Part shown: in pieces, positions 1 through 7,784 of the stretch
How positions within the stretch are numbered: the first letter of the stretch is position 1
Layout: the number at the start of each line of letters is the position of its first letter
Origin: Thermoflexus sp.
Lineage (GTDB): Bacteria > Chloroflexota > Anaerolineae > Thermoflexales > Thermoflexaceae
Direction of reading: 5' to 3'
NCBI GenBank assembly: GCA_017743605.1
Contig: JAGHYO010000020.1
Span: 1 to 17,264 of the forward strand
DNA: 17,264 bases
Notes under the pieces: generated by a model
Seen by the model: the letters and a program-made list of their open reading frames with translations, nothing else
The model's database searches: none
Told to the model about the DNA's origin: nothing
Position numbers and translations under genes: made by a program

Positions 1-80
1 TGGTGACCCGCGACGTCCCGCCGGAGACGCTGGTCTACGGGGTGCCGGCGCGCCCCCGCTCGGCCTCAGGATCCGAATGA
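1..80 (+). CDS. Hexapeptide-repeat acyltransferase, C-terminal end only
   Basis: Only the last 25 codons lie in the window; the gene starts to the left. The codon phase begins at base 3 and the frame ends in TGA at 78-80. The tail reads VTRDVPPETLVYGVPARP, the usual closing segment of left-handed beta-helix acyltransferases (NeuD, WbbJ and related sugar or serine O-acetyltransferases), in which a V-x-x-DVP turn is followed by a strand and G-x-PAR. These enzymes transfer an acetyl or similar group from a CoA or ACP donor to a sugar or amino acid. The substrate cannot be told from this fragment. The 8 codons after GVPAR look like a short non-conserved tail. Confidence 0.7.
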   Translation, partial: VTRDVPPETLVYGVPARPRSASGSE

Positions 81-391
81 GGCTTTTCCTTTGCGAGCAG
101 CAGCAACATTCACAAGGAGGCCGGTTTTGGATGTAACGGGCGCAGGCACAAGGCTCAAGGAAGGAGATCCAGATTTCGATGAGATCTTAGGAGATGGGCC
201 CCGATTCTCGGCGCTCACGCCTGCCGTCCTTGGGTCCTTCGAGGGGACGGTCGGGATTAGGGTGCCCGTGGGCGTCCGGGGCGGGATAGGTTTAGACTGT
301 AGTGCGGGAGTAGGCCCTGGCGTGGGGGAGAGGCCGGGAGTGTCCGTAGGCCGGGGCCCAGGACGCGGAGGAGGCGACGTAGGCGGCCGCC
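81..391. other. Gap with no convincing gene; low-complexity open frames on both strands
   Basis: This gap lies between the convergent ends of the acyltransferase and the small exported protein gene. The minus strand is open from a TTG at 413 to a TGA at 66-68 and would encode a Pro/Thr/Ser-rich segment. The plus strand is open from a TTG at 91 to 474 and would encode a Gly-rich segment. Neither has a good start or ribosome binding site, and codon third positions on the minus strand are mixed rather than GC-rich as in the neighbouring genes. I see no terminator hairpin with a T tract. Most likely it is non-coding or a decayed gene end. Confidence 0.4.
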
Positions 392-925
392 TCAGCGAAC
401 CCGGTTCCACCAAACCACATACACCAAATACATCTGAGGATCCTGTCGATCCACCAAAATCACGTGGCGGGTGATGGGGTGAGTTGGAACGGAAGGTCGA
501 TTTATGCAGCCGAAGAAGCGTTCCGGCTGGGCCTCGACCTCCTCTTCCGTGGGCCAGCCCGGGATGAGGCGAAGCTCCTTCTCGAACTGGAACATCTCGG
601 GGATAGGGTATCCTTTTTTGCAGGGGGCGTCGAAGTCGGCGATGCGGAACTCGGGAAAGCCCAGGGAGCGGAGGAAGGCGGGGAAGTCCTCCGCCGGCAG
701 GAGGAAGCGAAAGGCCAGGATGTCGGTGCGGCGGATGGGCACCAGATCATAGCCGTCGATGAAGACGGCGCGCGGGGGGAAGGGAAAGCCCAACCCCCGC
801 AACTCCTCCTGGGAAACCGGAAGGATGGGCGGCCTCTGGGTGGACATCCGCTCCCCTCCCAGGCAAAAGATGGGCAGAGCGATCAGCGCCAGCAACGCGA
901 TCCCCAGGCGGACCTCGGCGTTCAT
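392..925 (-). CDS. Hypothetical exported or membrane-anchored protein, 177 aa
   Basis: I do not recognise this family. The ATG at 923-925 is preceded by GGAGG with about 6 bases of spacing. The first 24 residues form a hydrophobic segment (LGIALLALIALPIFCLGG) after a short N-terminus with one arginine, so it is a signal peptide or membrane anchor. The cysteine in PIFC does not fit a good lipobox. The remaining ~150 residues are rich in Pro, Phe and acidic residues, with two further cysteines (in CKKGYP and FGCINR) and a beta-rich end (MYLVYVVWW), which fits a folded extracytoplasmic domain. It lies 12 bases after the stop of the other small exported protein gene, so the two are probably co-transcribed. 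A Pro-rich open frame in another register overlaps its last codons. Confidence 0.65.
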   Translation of the reverse strand: MNAEVRLGIALLALIALPIFCLGGERMSTQRPPILPVSQEELRGLGFPFPPRAVFIDGYDLVPIRRTDILAFRFLLPAEDFPAFLRSLGFPEFRIADFDAPCKKGYPIPEMFQFEKELRLIPGWPTEEEVEAQPERFFGCINRPSVPTHPITRHVILVDRQDPQMYLVYVVWWNRVR

Positions 926-937
926 GGGATCCTCCAG

Positions 938-1282
938 CTAAACGGATCCCCCCAGAACCAGCGAGGGTAACAGGCCCGGCAGAGAGCCTGGATCCGTCCC
1001 CTCACGGGCGCTGCGAAGCACACAATCCCCCCATCGGGCCAGGCACGCCGTCGGTTGGGTGGGGCAAGGGCCGGCCTTTTGGAGCCATACTGCCGTTAGG
1101 GGAAAAGCCCCCCGACCGATGAAACAGCGGAACCAGGCAGTCGCAGCGGTGGAGATGGCCTGCCCCAGCCTGGCCTCGGTTTGTTCCGACCCGATCGCTA
1201 GAGCAGCCACAAGCGCCAGAAGGGCCAGGGCGAGGGCGATCCGTTCCAGGGTCTGCAGACCCTTTTCACCTCGGATCCCCAT
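938..1282 (-). CDS. Hypothetical small exported protein, 114 aa
   Basis: I do not recognise this family. The ATG at 1280-1282 is preferred because GGGAGG lies about 7 bases upstream. The same frame is open back to a TTG at 1351, but that adds a non-hydrophobic extension with no ribosome binding site. Residues about 12-30 form a hydrophobic stretch (IALALALLALVAALAIG) after several charged residues, consistent with a signal peptide or single anchor. The mature part has four cysteines (RCF, GPC, TAC, GDC), which could form two disulfides outside the cytoplasm. It is the first gene of a two-gene unit with the 177-aa exported protein, 12 bases downstream. The C-terminus is Gly/Leu/Pro-rich and may be poorly conserved. 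Confidence 0.55.
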   Translation of the reverse strand: MGIRGEKGLQTLERIALALALLALVAALAIGSEQTEARLGQAISTAATAWFRCFIGRGAFPLTAVWLQKAGPCPTQPTACLARWGDCVLRSAREGTDPGSLPGLLPSLVLGGSV

Positions 1283-1601
1283 CGGCCGCCCTCCCGTTCC
1301 GCAGGCTCTGTTTCTATGATAGCCAGATCCTTCGGCCTTCTGCACTAACACAACGTTACGACTTTGCTTATATGCGTTAATTTAAAAATGGGCCTCGTTT
1401 CACCTGCTTTGCTAACCTCTACCCGTCTCATCCTGAAGGACGGGGTTAGTCCAGCGTATCTCCGAAGTTGTTATAGGGAAGTGACGCCGTTGAGGCCCAG
1501 CTGGGCCGTCCTTACCGCGTATACGGGGTGCTTCGGCCGACCCTCTGCCATATGTGTGGGCCTCTTCCTGCCGATGAGTAGGTTCTGAAGGGGAAAATCC
1601 C
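1283..1601. other. Intergenic region, less GC-rich, no gene
   Basis: This 319-base gap lies between the start of the small-protein pair and the stop of the aminotransferase gene, so it should hold the promoter of the pair on the minus strand. A TATCAT -10-like hexamer sits at 1316-1321, but no good -35 hexamer lies at the right distance. The section 1340-1400 is AT-rich. A perfect 14-base palindrome, GGCCCAGCTGGGCC, lies at 1494-1507. A plus-strand open frame at 1364-1588 has no ribosome binding site and no recognisable content. No intrinsic terminator is visible for the aminotransferase gene. Confidence 0.4.
1494..1507. repeat. Perfect 14-bp palindrome in intergenic DNA
   Basis: GGCCCAGCTGGGCC is identical to its own reverse complement. 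It lies about 95 bases beyond the aminotransferase stop and about 210 bases upstream of the small exported protein pair. It could be a dimeric protein-binding site or a chance GC-rich palindrome. No second copy was noticed in the window. Confidence 0.35.
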
Positions 1602-2783
1602 TCAAGAGGACCCCGACACCGCTCGGCGCGCTCGCAACCGGCTGAGACGCGCCACCGCTTCCCGCAGGGTCTCCTCCCGCTTGCAGAAGGCGAAGCGGAC
1701 CTGGCTCCGTCCCCGTTCCGGGCAGGCGTAGAAGCTGGAGCCGGGGACCGCGGCCACGCCGATCTCCTGGACCAGGTGCATGGCGAAGGCAGTGTCGTCC
1801 TCGAAGCCGAAGGCCCGAAAGTCCGTCATCGCGTAGTAAGCCCCCTGGGGCCGCCAGACCTCGAACCCCAGCTCCTCCAGGGCGTCCACCAGCAGCCGCC
1901 GCCGGCGGTCGTAATCCGCTCGCAGCGCCTCATAGTAGGCGGGCGGGAACTGCAGGGCCACGGCGCTCCCCTCCTGGAGGGGGGCCGGCGCGCCCACCGT
2001 GAGGAAGTCGTGGACCTTCCGGATCGCGCCGGTGAGGTCCTCCGGGGCGATGCACCAGCCGATGCGCCATCCGGTCACTGCGTAGGACTTCGACATCCCG
2101 CTGATGGTGACCGTGCGCTCCCACATCCCAGGCAGGGTGGCGATGGGGATGTGACGGTGGCCATCGTAGAGGATGTGCTCGTAGATCTCATCTGTGATGG
2201 CGTAGGCGTCGTAGCGCTGGCACAGCTCGGCGATGAAGCCCAGCTCGGCCTCTGAGAACACGTGGCCGGTGGGGTTGTGCGGCGTGTTGAGGATGATGGC
2301 CCGGGTGCGGGAGGAGAAGGCCCGCCCCAACGCATCCGGGTCGAAGGTCCAGTCGGGCGGGTGCAGGGGGACGTAGACTGGCTTCGCCCCGCTGATCCAG
2401 GTATCCGGCCCGTAGTTCTCGTAGAAGGGCTCGAAGATGATCACCTCGTCGCCTGGGTTGAGCAGGGCGAGCAGGGTGGCGATCATGCACTCCGTGGCCC
2501 CACAGCACACGGTGATGTGCCGCTCCGGGTCCAGCTCCATGCCGTAAAAGCGGTGGTACTTTTCGGCGATGGCGGCCCGCAGGCGGGGGCTCCCCCAGGT
2601 GATGGCATACTGGTTGTGGTCCTCTAAGATGGCCCGGACGGCCGCCTCCTTCAGGGCCTTCGGAGCTGGGAAATCCGGGAACCCCTGAGCCAAGTTGATG
2701 GCCCCGAACTGATGCGCCCACCGCGTCATCTCCCGGATGACGGATTCGGTGAAATGCGTCACGCGCTCTGCCGTGCGAGCCAT
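1602..2783 (-). CDS. PLP-dependent class I aminotransferase
   Basis: A fold-type I aminotransferase of 393 residues, the usual length for the aspartate/kynurenine aminotransferase family. It would move an amino group from an amino acid to a 2-oxo acid in the cytoplasm. Recognisable parts in order are the N-terminal INLAQGFPDFPAP, typical of the kynurenine/methionine aminotransferase (YbdL, CCBL) branch; NTPHNPTG, which contacts the cofactor; ITDEIYEHILYDG; and SGMSKSYAVTGWRIGW with the Schiff-base lysine near residue 232. The ATG at 2781-2783 is chosen. A TTG 21 bases upstream is also in frame, and neither has a textbook ribosome binding site, although GGGGGGTGGG lies upstream of the ATG. The gene stands alone and is divergent from the ABC permease. 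The exact substrate is not settled; methionine or an aromatic amino acid is plausible from the branch. Confidence 0.9.
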   Translation of the reverse strand: MARTAERVTHFTESVIREMTRWAHQFGAINLAQGFPDFPAPKALKEAAVRAILEDHNQYAITWGSPRLRAAIAEKYHRFYGMELDPERHITVCCGATECMIATLLALLNPGDEVIIFEPFYENYGPDTWISGAKPVYVPLHPPDWTFDPDALGRAFSSRTRAIILNTPHNPTGHVFSEAELGFIAELCQRYDAYAITDEIYEHILYDGHRHIPIATLPGMWERTVTISGMSKSYAVTGWRIGWCIAPEDLTGAIRKVHDFLTVGAPAPLQEGSAVALQFPPAYYEALRADYDRRRRLLVDALEELGFEVWRPQGAYYAMTDFRAFGFEDDTAFAMHLVQEIGVAAVPGSSFYACPERGRSQVRFAFCKREETLREAVARLSRLRARRAVSGSS

Positions 2784-2912
2784 CTCCGCCCACCCCCCGA
2801 CCAAAGATGAGGGCTCTGGATTCCGGGTGGATTATCAGGGCGGCGAGGTTTTTGTGTCAAAGCGGCGGATCCCAAGCCGATCGGAACAGGGACCGAGGCC
2901 CTCCGCCTTTGG

Positions 2913-2921
2913 TGGTAAAAT
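2913..2921 (+). promoter_or_regulatory. Possible extended -10 element upstream of the ABC permease
   Basis: TGGTAAAAT fits the extended -10 pattern TG-N-TAxxxT, 27 bases before the chosen ATG at 2949. No good -35 hexamer is seen at the proper distance, which extended -10 promoters do not always need. This is the most AT-rich spot in the divergent interval. It is a weak call based on one motif. Confidence 0.3.
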
Positions 2922-2948
2922 GGGTCCGGCTTGCGCGAGGGATGCCGG

Positions 2949-4682
2949 ATGGAGCCATGGGGAATGCGGCGTTTCTTCGGCGCCTTCATCCCGATCCGTG
3001 TGGCCCTGAGCGGCGCAGATCTCGTCATCCTGCTGCTGCTCGGGACGCTTCTGATGCTGGGGATGGCCCTGGCGGTTCAGGCCCCGGCCGCCATCTCCGG
3101 GCCGACGGTGCGGCTGGCCCCGGAGCTCCTGCCCTATTACGCTCTGCGCTCCCTCCTGCGCATGGCAGCGGCCTACATCCTCTCCCTCTTGTTTTCCCTG
3201 ACGGTGGGCTATCTCGCGGCGGCCCGGCGCTGGGCCGGCGCGATCATCCTGCCCGTGCTGGATGTCCTGCAGTCCGTGCCCATCCTCTCCTTCCTCCCAG
3301 TGGTCGCCTTGTCCCTGACGGCGGTCCTCCCGGAGGACGTGGCGGTGGAGCTGGCCTCCATCGTTCTCATCTTCACCAGCCAGGTCTGGAACATGACTTT
3401 CAGTTTCTACCAGTCGCTGATCACTATCCCGGGGGATCTCCGGGAGGCCGCCCGCATCTTCCGGCTGAACCCCTGGCTCCGCTTTCGACACATGGAGTCG
3501 CCTCACGCCGCGATCCCCTTGATCTGGAACAGCATGATGAGCTGGGCCGGGGGCTGGTTCTTTCTGATGGCTGCAGAGACTTTCACGGTCGGCGCCCGCG
3601 ATTTCCGGCTGCTCGGACTGGGGACCTACCTGCAGATGGCCGCGGAACAAGGGGATCTGAGGGCCTTAGCGTGGGGCTTGCTCGCTCTGATCGCGGTGAT
3701 CGTGGGGATGGATCAGCTGATCTGGCGCCCTCTGCTGGCCTGGGCCGATAAATTCCGTGTGGAGATGGTGGAGAGCGACGAGGCACCCTCTTCCTGGCTT
3801 TACGATCTATGGCAGCGCGCCGCGCTGTCCGAGTGGTTCCTGCATCGGGTCTGGGCGCCCCTCGTAGAGCGCGTGGATGCAGCGATGGGCCGCCTGAGCG
3901 AGCGGCTCGCTGCCCGGCCGGCCCTGAACCCCATCCCACCCTGGCTGGCGGGGTTGCCCCTCGCGGCCCTGGCCCTCCTCGGCCTGGGCTATGGCTTGAT
4001 CGAAGCCTCCCATCTGCTGGGCGCGCTGTCTCCCTCAGCGCTCCCGCTCCTCGGCTTGGCCACCCTGGCCTCCATGGCCCGCGTCCTGTCGGCCCAAGCC
4101 GTGGCCCTGGCCTGGACGGTGCCGGTGGGGGTGTGGATCGGCATGAACCGCCCGCTGGCGGCGCGGCTGCAACCCATCGTCCAGGTCGTGGCCTCCATCC
4201 CGGCCACCGCCCTCTTCCCGGTGATCCTGCTCTTCGTGCTGCGGCTCCCGCTGGGGATCGAGATCGCCGCTGTGATGCTGATGCTGATGGGCACGCAGTG
4301 GTATCTGCTGTTCAACGTCATCGCCGGCGCCTCGGCCATCCCCCGGGATCTGATCTTCACCACGGATATCCTCAGGCTCCGGGGTCTGGAGCGCTGGCGG
4401 GTGCTGATCCTGCCGGCGATTTCCCCCTACATGATCACCGGTCTGATCACCGCCAGCGGCGGGGCGTGGAACGCCACCATCGTCGCGGAGTATGTGGAGT
4501 TCGCTGGCCGGGCCCAAGCCACCCTGGGCCTGGGAGCCCTCATCGCCGAGGCCACTGGCCAGGGGGATTATCCCATGCTGCTCGCTGCCACCCTTACCAT
4601 GATCCTCACCGTTGTGGCCATCAACCGCCTGGTCTGGCGCCGTCTCTACGCCATGGCCGCCGAGCGGTTCCGCCTGGAATGA
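2949..4682 (+). CDS. Duplicated ABC transporter permease, NitT/TauT-like anion type
   Basis: An inner-membrane protein of 577 residues made of two fused binding-protein-dependent permease domains, as in the duplicated anion permeases related to nitrate/taurine/sulfonate importers. The first half has several hydrophobic segments and an EAA-type loop near REAARIFRLNPWLRFRH. A long hydrophilic linker (from ADKFRVEMVES to PIPPWLAG) leads to the second half, which has its own EAA-like loop (PRDLIFTTDILRLRGLERW). The ATG at 2949 is chosen because GAGGG lies 7 bases upstream; a TTG at 2931 is also in frame. The cognate ATPase and binding protein are not next to it: the upstream gene is a divergent aminotransferase and the downstream gene is era. 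The substrate is unknown. Confidence 0.85.
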   Translation: MEPWGMRRFFGAFIPIRVALSGADLVILLLLGTLLMLGMALAVQAPAAISGPTVRLAPELLPYYALRSLLRMAAAYILSLLFSLTVGYLAAARRWAGAIILPVLDVLQSVPILSFLPVVALSLTAVLPEDVAVELASIVLIFTSQVWNMTFSFYQSLITIPGDLREAARIFRLNPWLRFRHMESPHAAIPLIWNSMMSWAGGWFFLMAAETFTVGARDFRLLGLGTYLQMAAEQGDLRALAWGLLALIAVIVGMDQLIWRPLLAWADKFRVEMVESDEAPSSWLYDLWQRAALSEWFLHRVWAPLVERVDAAMGRLSERLAARPALNPIPPWLAGLPLAALALLGLGYGLIEASHLLGALSPSALPLLGLATLASMARVLSAQAVALAWTVPVGVWIGMNRPLAARLQPIVQVVASIPATALFPVILLFVLRLPLGIEIAAVMLMLMGTQWYLLFNVIAGASAIPRDLIFTTDILRLRGLERWRVLILPAISPYMITGLITASGGAWNATIVAEYVEFAGRAQATLGLGALIAEATGQGDYPMLLAATLTMILTVVAINRLVWRRLYAMAAERFRLE

Positions 4683-4863
4683 CGACCGGCCTGACCAACG
4701 CCGCCAGGTAACCGCATGCAGCGACCATGCCGGAAAACCCCGGCCTGGACCGTAGGATGGCCCCTTCGGACAGAATCCGGGTTAACATAAGACAGACGGC
4801 GTCCTTTCCGGAACCTGCCAAGCGGGCCGGAGGGCCGAACCCGATCGTGGAGGCGCGGCAACT

Positions 4864-5874
4864 GTGAACGTTCTTCCCGCTCCGGAGCCCGAGCCCTTGA
4901 TCCCGGGGATCCCAGAATACGAGGAGGTTCCCCCGGGTCATAGGGCCGGCTTCGTGGCCGTCATCGGCAAGCCCAACGTGGGCAAGTCCACCCTTCTTAA
5001 CGCCTACCTGGGGACCAAAATCGCCATCGTTTCCCCGAAGCCCCAGACCACTCGCCATCGTATCCTGGGCGTGCTCACTCGGCCTGACGCCCAGGTGATC
5101 TTCATGGACACCCCGGGGATCCATCAGCCCTTCCACAAGCTGGGGGAGTATATGGTGGAGGTGGCCCGCCGGGCCATCCCGGACGCCGATGTGGTGGTCT
5201 TCCTGGTGGACGCCTCCCAGTGGCCGGATGAGGAGGATCGCCTGATCGCCGAGCTGCTGAAGGAGCAGGCGGCGGATAAGCCCATCATCCTCACGATGAA
5301 CAAAATCGATCTGCTGAAATCCGACCGGGAGGCTCACCTGGCCGCCTACCGGGCCCTGGCCCCCACCCCGCCGGACACCGAACCGCCGTTCCCCTGGGAG
5401 GAAGTTCAGATCTCCGCCATCCGCGGGGATCACCTGGATCAGCTGCTGGAACGGATCATCGCCCGTCTCCCGGAGGGGCCCCGCTATTACGACCCGGAGA
5501 TGCTGACGGACCAGCCTATGCAGATGATCGTGGCGGAGCTCATCCGCGAGAAGGCCCTGCTCTCGCTGCGGGAGGAGGTCCCCCACGGGATCGCGGTGGA
5601 GATCACCGACTGGGTGGATCGCAACCCGAACCTCACCTACATCGCCGCCACGATCTACGTGGAGAAGGAGACCCAGAAGCCCATCGTCATCGGCGAGAAC
5701 GGGCAGATGCTTAAGCGCATCGGGGCAGCAGCCCGTCAGGAGATCGAAGCCCTCCTGGGCCACGCCGTTTATCTCGAGCTCTGGGTGAAGGTCCGAAAGA
5801 ACTGGCGACGGGATCCGGAGCAGCTGCGCCGCCTGGGCTACGCCCTCCCCCGGGAGCGCAAAGGACGCCGTTGA
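4864..5874 (+). CDS. era: GTPase Era, ribosome assembly
   Basis: Era binds 16S rRNA near its 3' end and helps mature the 30S subunit. The GTPase motifs are clear: GKPNVGKS (about 35-42), switch QTTRHRI (61-67), DTPG (82-85), NKID (146-149) and SAI (184-186). The C-terminal KH domain carries IGENGQMLKRIG (about 276-287). At 336 residues it is longer than the usual ~300, mainly because of an N-terminal Pro/Glu-rich lead of about 25 residues before HRAGFVAVIGK and an insert between G4 and G5 (PTPPDTEPPFPW). The start is a GTG at 4864 with GGAGG 10 bases upstream. It is the first gene of a cluster with truB 11 bases downstream. The 180 bases before it hold no clear promoter or terminator. Confidence 0.96.
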   Translation: MNVLPAPEPEPLIPGIPEYEEVPPGHRAGFVAVIGKPNVGKSTLLNAYLGTKIAIVSPKPQTTRHRILGVLTRPDAQVIFMDTPGIHQPFHKLGEYMVEVARRAIPDADVVVFLVDASQWPDEEDRLIAELLKEQAADKPIILTMNKIDLLKSDREAHLAAYRALAPTPPDTEPPFPWEEVQISAIRGDHLDQLLERIIARLPEGPRYYDPEMLTDQPMQMIVAELIREKALLSLREEVPHGIAVEITDWVDRNPNLTYIAATIYVEKETQKPIVIGENGQMLKRIGAAARQEIEALLGHAVYLELWVKVRKNWRRDPEQLRRLGYALPRERKGRR

Positions 5875-5885
5875 GGAGCCCGGTG

Positions 5886-6776
5886 ATGAAAGGGCCCGCA
5901 GGCCTGCTGGTGCTGGACAAACCCTACGGCTGGACCTCCCACAACGTCGTGGAGCGAGTCCGGCGGTTGACCCGCGTCCGGCCTGTGGGCCATGCTGGGA
6001 CACTGGATCCCCTGGCGACTGGAGTGCTGGTGATGCTGATCGGGCCGGCCACCCGGCTGGCGGAGTTCCTGCTTCAGCACGACAAGCATTACCGGGCCAC
6101 CCTCCGCCTGGGGATCGCCACCGACACAGGAGATGCGGAAGGGCGTGTCCTGTTCGAGCGGCCAGCGGCGGTCCCGCGGGAGGCCTTCGAGGAGGCCCTG
6201 CACGTCTTCATCGGGGAGATCGAGCAGATCCCTCCGGCCTTCGCCGCTATCCGGATGGGCGGGGAGCGCCTGTACGAGAAGGCCCGTCGGGGCGAGCCGG
6301 TATCTCCTCCGCCGCGCCGGGTGCGCATCGACGTCCTCCGGCTGGTGGAGTGGAACCCTCCATGGGCGGTCCTGGAGGTGGCCTGCTCCGCGGGCACATA
6401 CATCCGCGCCCTGGCCCGGGACATCGGGGAGCGCCTGGAATGCGGAGCCCATCTGACGGCGCTGCGGCGCCTGGCCAGCGGGCCCTTCACCCTGGCCGAC
6501 GCGGTCCCCTGGGAAGCCTTCGAGGCTGCCGCCCGGGCAGGATCCTGGACGGCTTACCTGCGCCCGGTGGGAGAGGCATTGCCGGACTGGCCCCCGGTGA
6601 CCCCGGGGGAAGAGCTTCTTGTCCGGCTGCGCCACGGCCAGGCCCTCCCGGCGGCGGCGCTCCCCCATCCTGGCCCCCGCCTCCGGGTCCACGGGCCGGA
6701 CGGGGAGCTGATCGCCCTGATCGAGCGACGGGGGGACCGCTGGCAGCCCGTGCGGGTGTTCCCGGAGAATCCATAA
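5886..6776 (+). CDS. truB: tRNA pseudouridine(55) synthase TruB
   Basis: TruB converts U55 in the T-loop of tRNAs to pseudouridine. The catalytic aspartate is at residue 41 in GHAGTLDPLATGVL. The usual N-terminal GLLVLDKPYGWTSHNVV and the later KHYRATLRLGIATDTGDAEG and GTYIRALARDIGE blocks are present. The length is 296 residues, normal for the bacterial enzyme with its C-terminal domain (LRHGQALPAAA onward). The ATG at 5886 is chosen because GAGGAG, overlapping the era stop, lies 7 bases upstream. The in-frame TTG at 5871 lies inside the end of era and is less likely. ribF follows after 20 bases; a truB-ribF pair is common in bacteria. Confidence 0.96.
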   Translation: MKGPAGLLVLDKPYGWTSHNVVERVRRLTRVRPVGHAGTLDPLATGVLVMLIGPATRLAEFLLQHDKHYRATLRLGIATDTGDAEGRVLFERPAAVPREAFEEALHVFIGEIEQIPPAFAAIRMGGERLYEKARRGEPVSPPPRRVRIDVLRLVEWNPPWAVLEVACSAGTYIRALARDIGERLECGAHLTALRRLASGPFTLADAVPWEAFEAAARAGSWTAYLRPVGEALPDWPPVTPGEELLVRLRHGQALPAAALPHPGPRLRVHGPDGELIALIERRGDRWQPVRVFPENP

Positions 6777-6796
6777 GTTAGGGGAAGGAGCCGCGG

Positions 6797-7744
6797 ATGC
6801 GTTTCGTCCAGGATCTCAAGGAGGCGGAGCCGTTCCCTTCGGTGGTGACGGTGGGCGCCTTCGACGGCGTGCACCTGGGCCATCAGGCCCTCATCGCCCA
6901 GGTCGTGGCCATGGCCCGGGCGACAGGCGGGCGCGCGGTGGTGGTCACCTTCTTCCCACATCCCGCCGTGGTCCTGCGCGGAGAGACGCCGTTCTACCTC
7001 ACGTCCCCTGAGGAGAAGCGACGCCACATCGCTCGCCTGGGGGTGGACCTGCTGGTCCAGCTGCTCTTCACGCCGGAGACGGCCCGCATCCGAGCTGCGA
7101 CGTTCGTTGAGCATCTGGTCCGCATCGGCGTGCGAGCCCTCTGGGCCGGCCCGGATTTCGCCCTGGGCTATCGGCGGGAGGGGAACCTGCCTGTCCTGGA
7201 GGCGCTGGGCCACCAGTACGGCTACACGGTTCACGTCGCCATGGAGTTCCATCTGGGCGGTCGCCCGGTGCGCAGCCGCCGGATCCGTGAGGCGCTGCGG
7301 CAGGGGGACGTGCGCGCCGCTGCCGAGTGCCTGGGGCGTCCCTTCGCGGTCAGCGGGGAGGTCATCGCTGGGGCCCGGCGGGGGCAGCGCCTGGGCTTCC
7401 CCACCGCCAACCTGGCGGTTTGGCCGGAGCACGCCCTCCCGGCAGATGGGGTGTATGCCTGCTGGGCGGATCTGCCGGGAGGGATCCGCCGCATGGCGGT
7501 GGTCAACATCGGAGTCCGGCCCACCTTCGATCGGAGCCAGGAGCGCATCGTCGAGGCCCATCTGCTGGACTGGCGCGGCGATCTCTACGGCCGCCGGCTG
7601 ACGCTGCATTTCATGGAACGCCTGCGGGAGGAGCGCCGGTTCCCGTCGGTCGCGGACCTGGTCCAGCAAATCCATGGGGACGTCGAGCGGGCCTGCGCGC
7701 TCCTGGAGGCGCATGCGCCGCCGGCCCCCATCGAGGTGGAATAG
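6797..7744 (+). CDS. ribF: Bifunctional riboflavin kinase / FAD synthetase RibF
   Basis: RibF phosphorylates riboflavin to FMN and adenylates FMN to FAD. The N-terminal nucleotidyltransferase domain carries FDGVHLGH (about 22-29), the HxGH motif, and VTFFPHPAVVL. RSRRIREALRQGDV sits at the domain boundary. The C-terminal flavokinase domain shows RRGQRLGFPTANL, followed by DGVYACWA, VVNIGVRPTF, and EAHLLDWRGDLYGR with its catalytic Glu region. The length is 315 residues, typical. The ATG at 6797 has AAGGAG 6 bases upstream. The gene sits 20 bases after truB and 40 bases before the AmaP-like gene. No FMN riboswitch is expected or seen in so short a gap. Confidence 0.96.
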   Translation: MRFVQDLKEAEPFPSVVTVGAFDGVHLGHQALIAQVVAMARATGGRAVVVTFFPHPAVVLRGETPFYLTSPEEKRRHIARLGVDLLVQLLFTPETARIRAATFVEHLVRIGVRALWAGPDFALGYRREGNLPVLEALGHQYGYTVHVAMEFHLGGRPVRSRRIREALRQGDVRAAAECLGRPFAVSGEVIAGARRGQRLGFPTANLAVWPEHALPADGVYACWADLPGGIRRMAVVNIGVRPTFDRSQERIVEAHLLDWRGDLYGRRLTLHFMERLREERRFPSVADLVQQIHGDVERACALLEAHAPPAPIEVE

Positions 7745-7784
7745 CTCGGCGTAGCCGCTCCCAGATCCCTTGCGGAGGCAAGAG

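Noticed and set aside
91..474. Plus-strand Gly-rich frame
   Set aside because: TTG start without ribosome binding site, low-complexity Gly/Arg/Pro content, and overlap with the end of the exported protein gene on the other strand.
1283..1351. Longer version of the 114-aa exported protein starting at the TTG at 1351
   Set aside because: It would put a polar extension before the signal segment, and GGGAGG is placed correctly for the ATG at 1282 instead.
1364..1588. Plus-strand 74-codon frame in the intergenic region
   Set aside because: No ribosome binding site, no recognisable motif, and composition unlike neighbouring genes.
4621..6003. Long minus-strand frame antisense to era
   Set aside because: It lies wholly opposite the clear era frame and its His/Gln/Asp/Gly/Leu-rich product is typical of the antisense shadow of a GC-rich gene.
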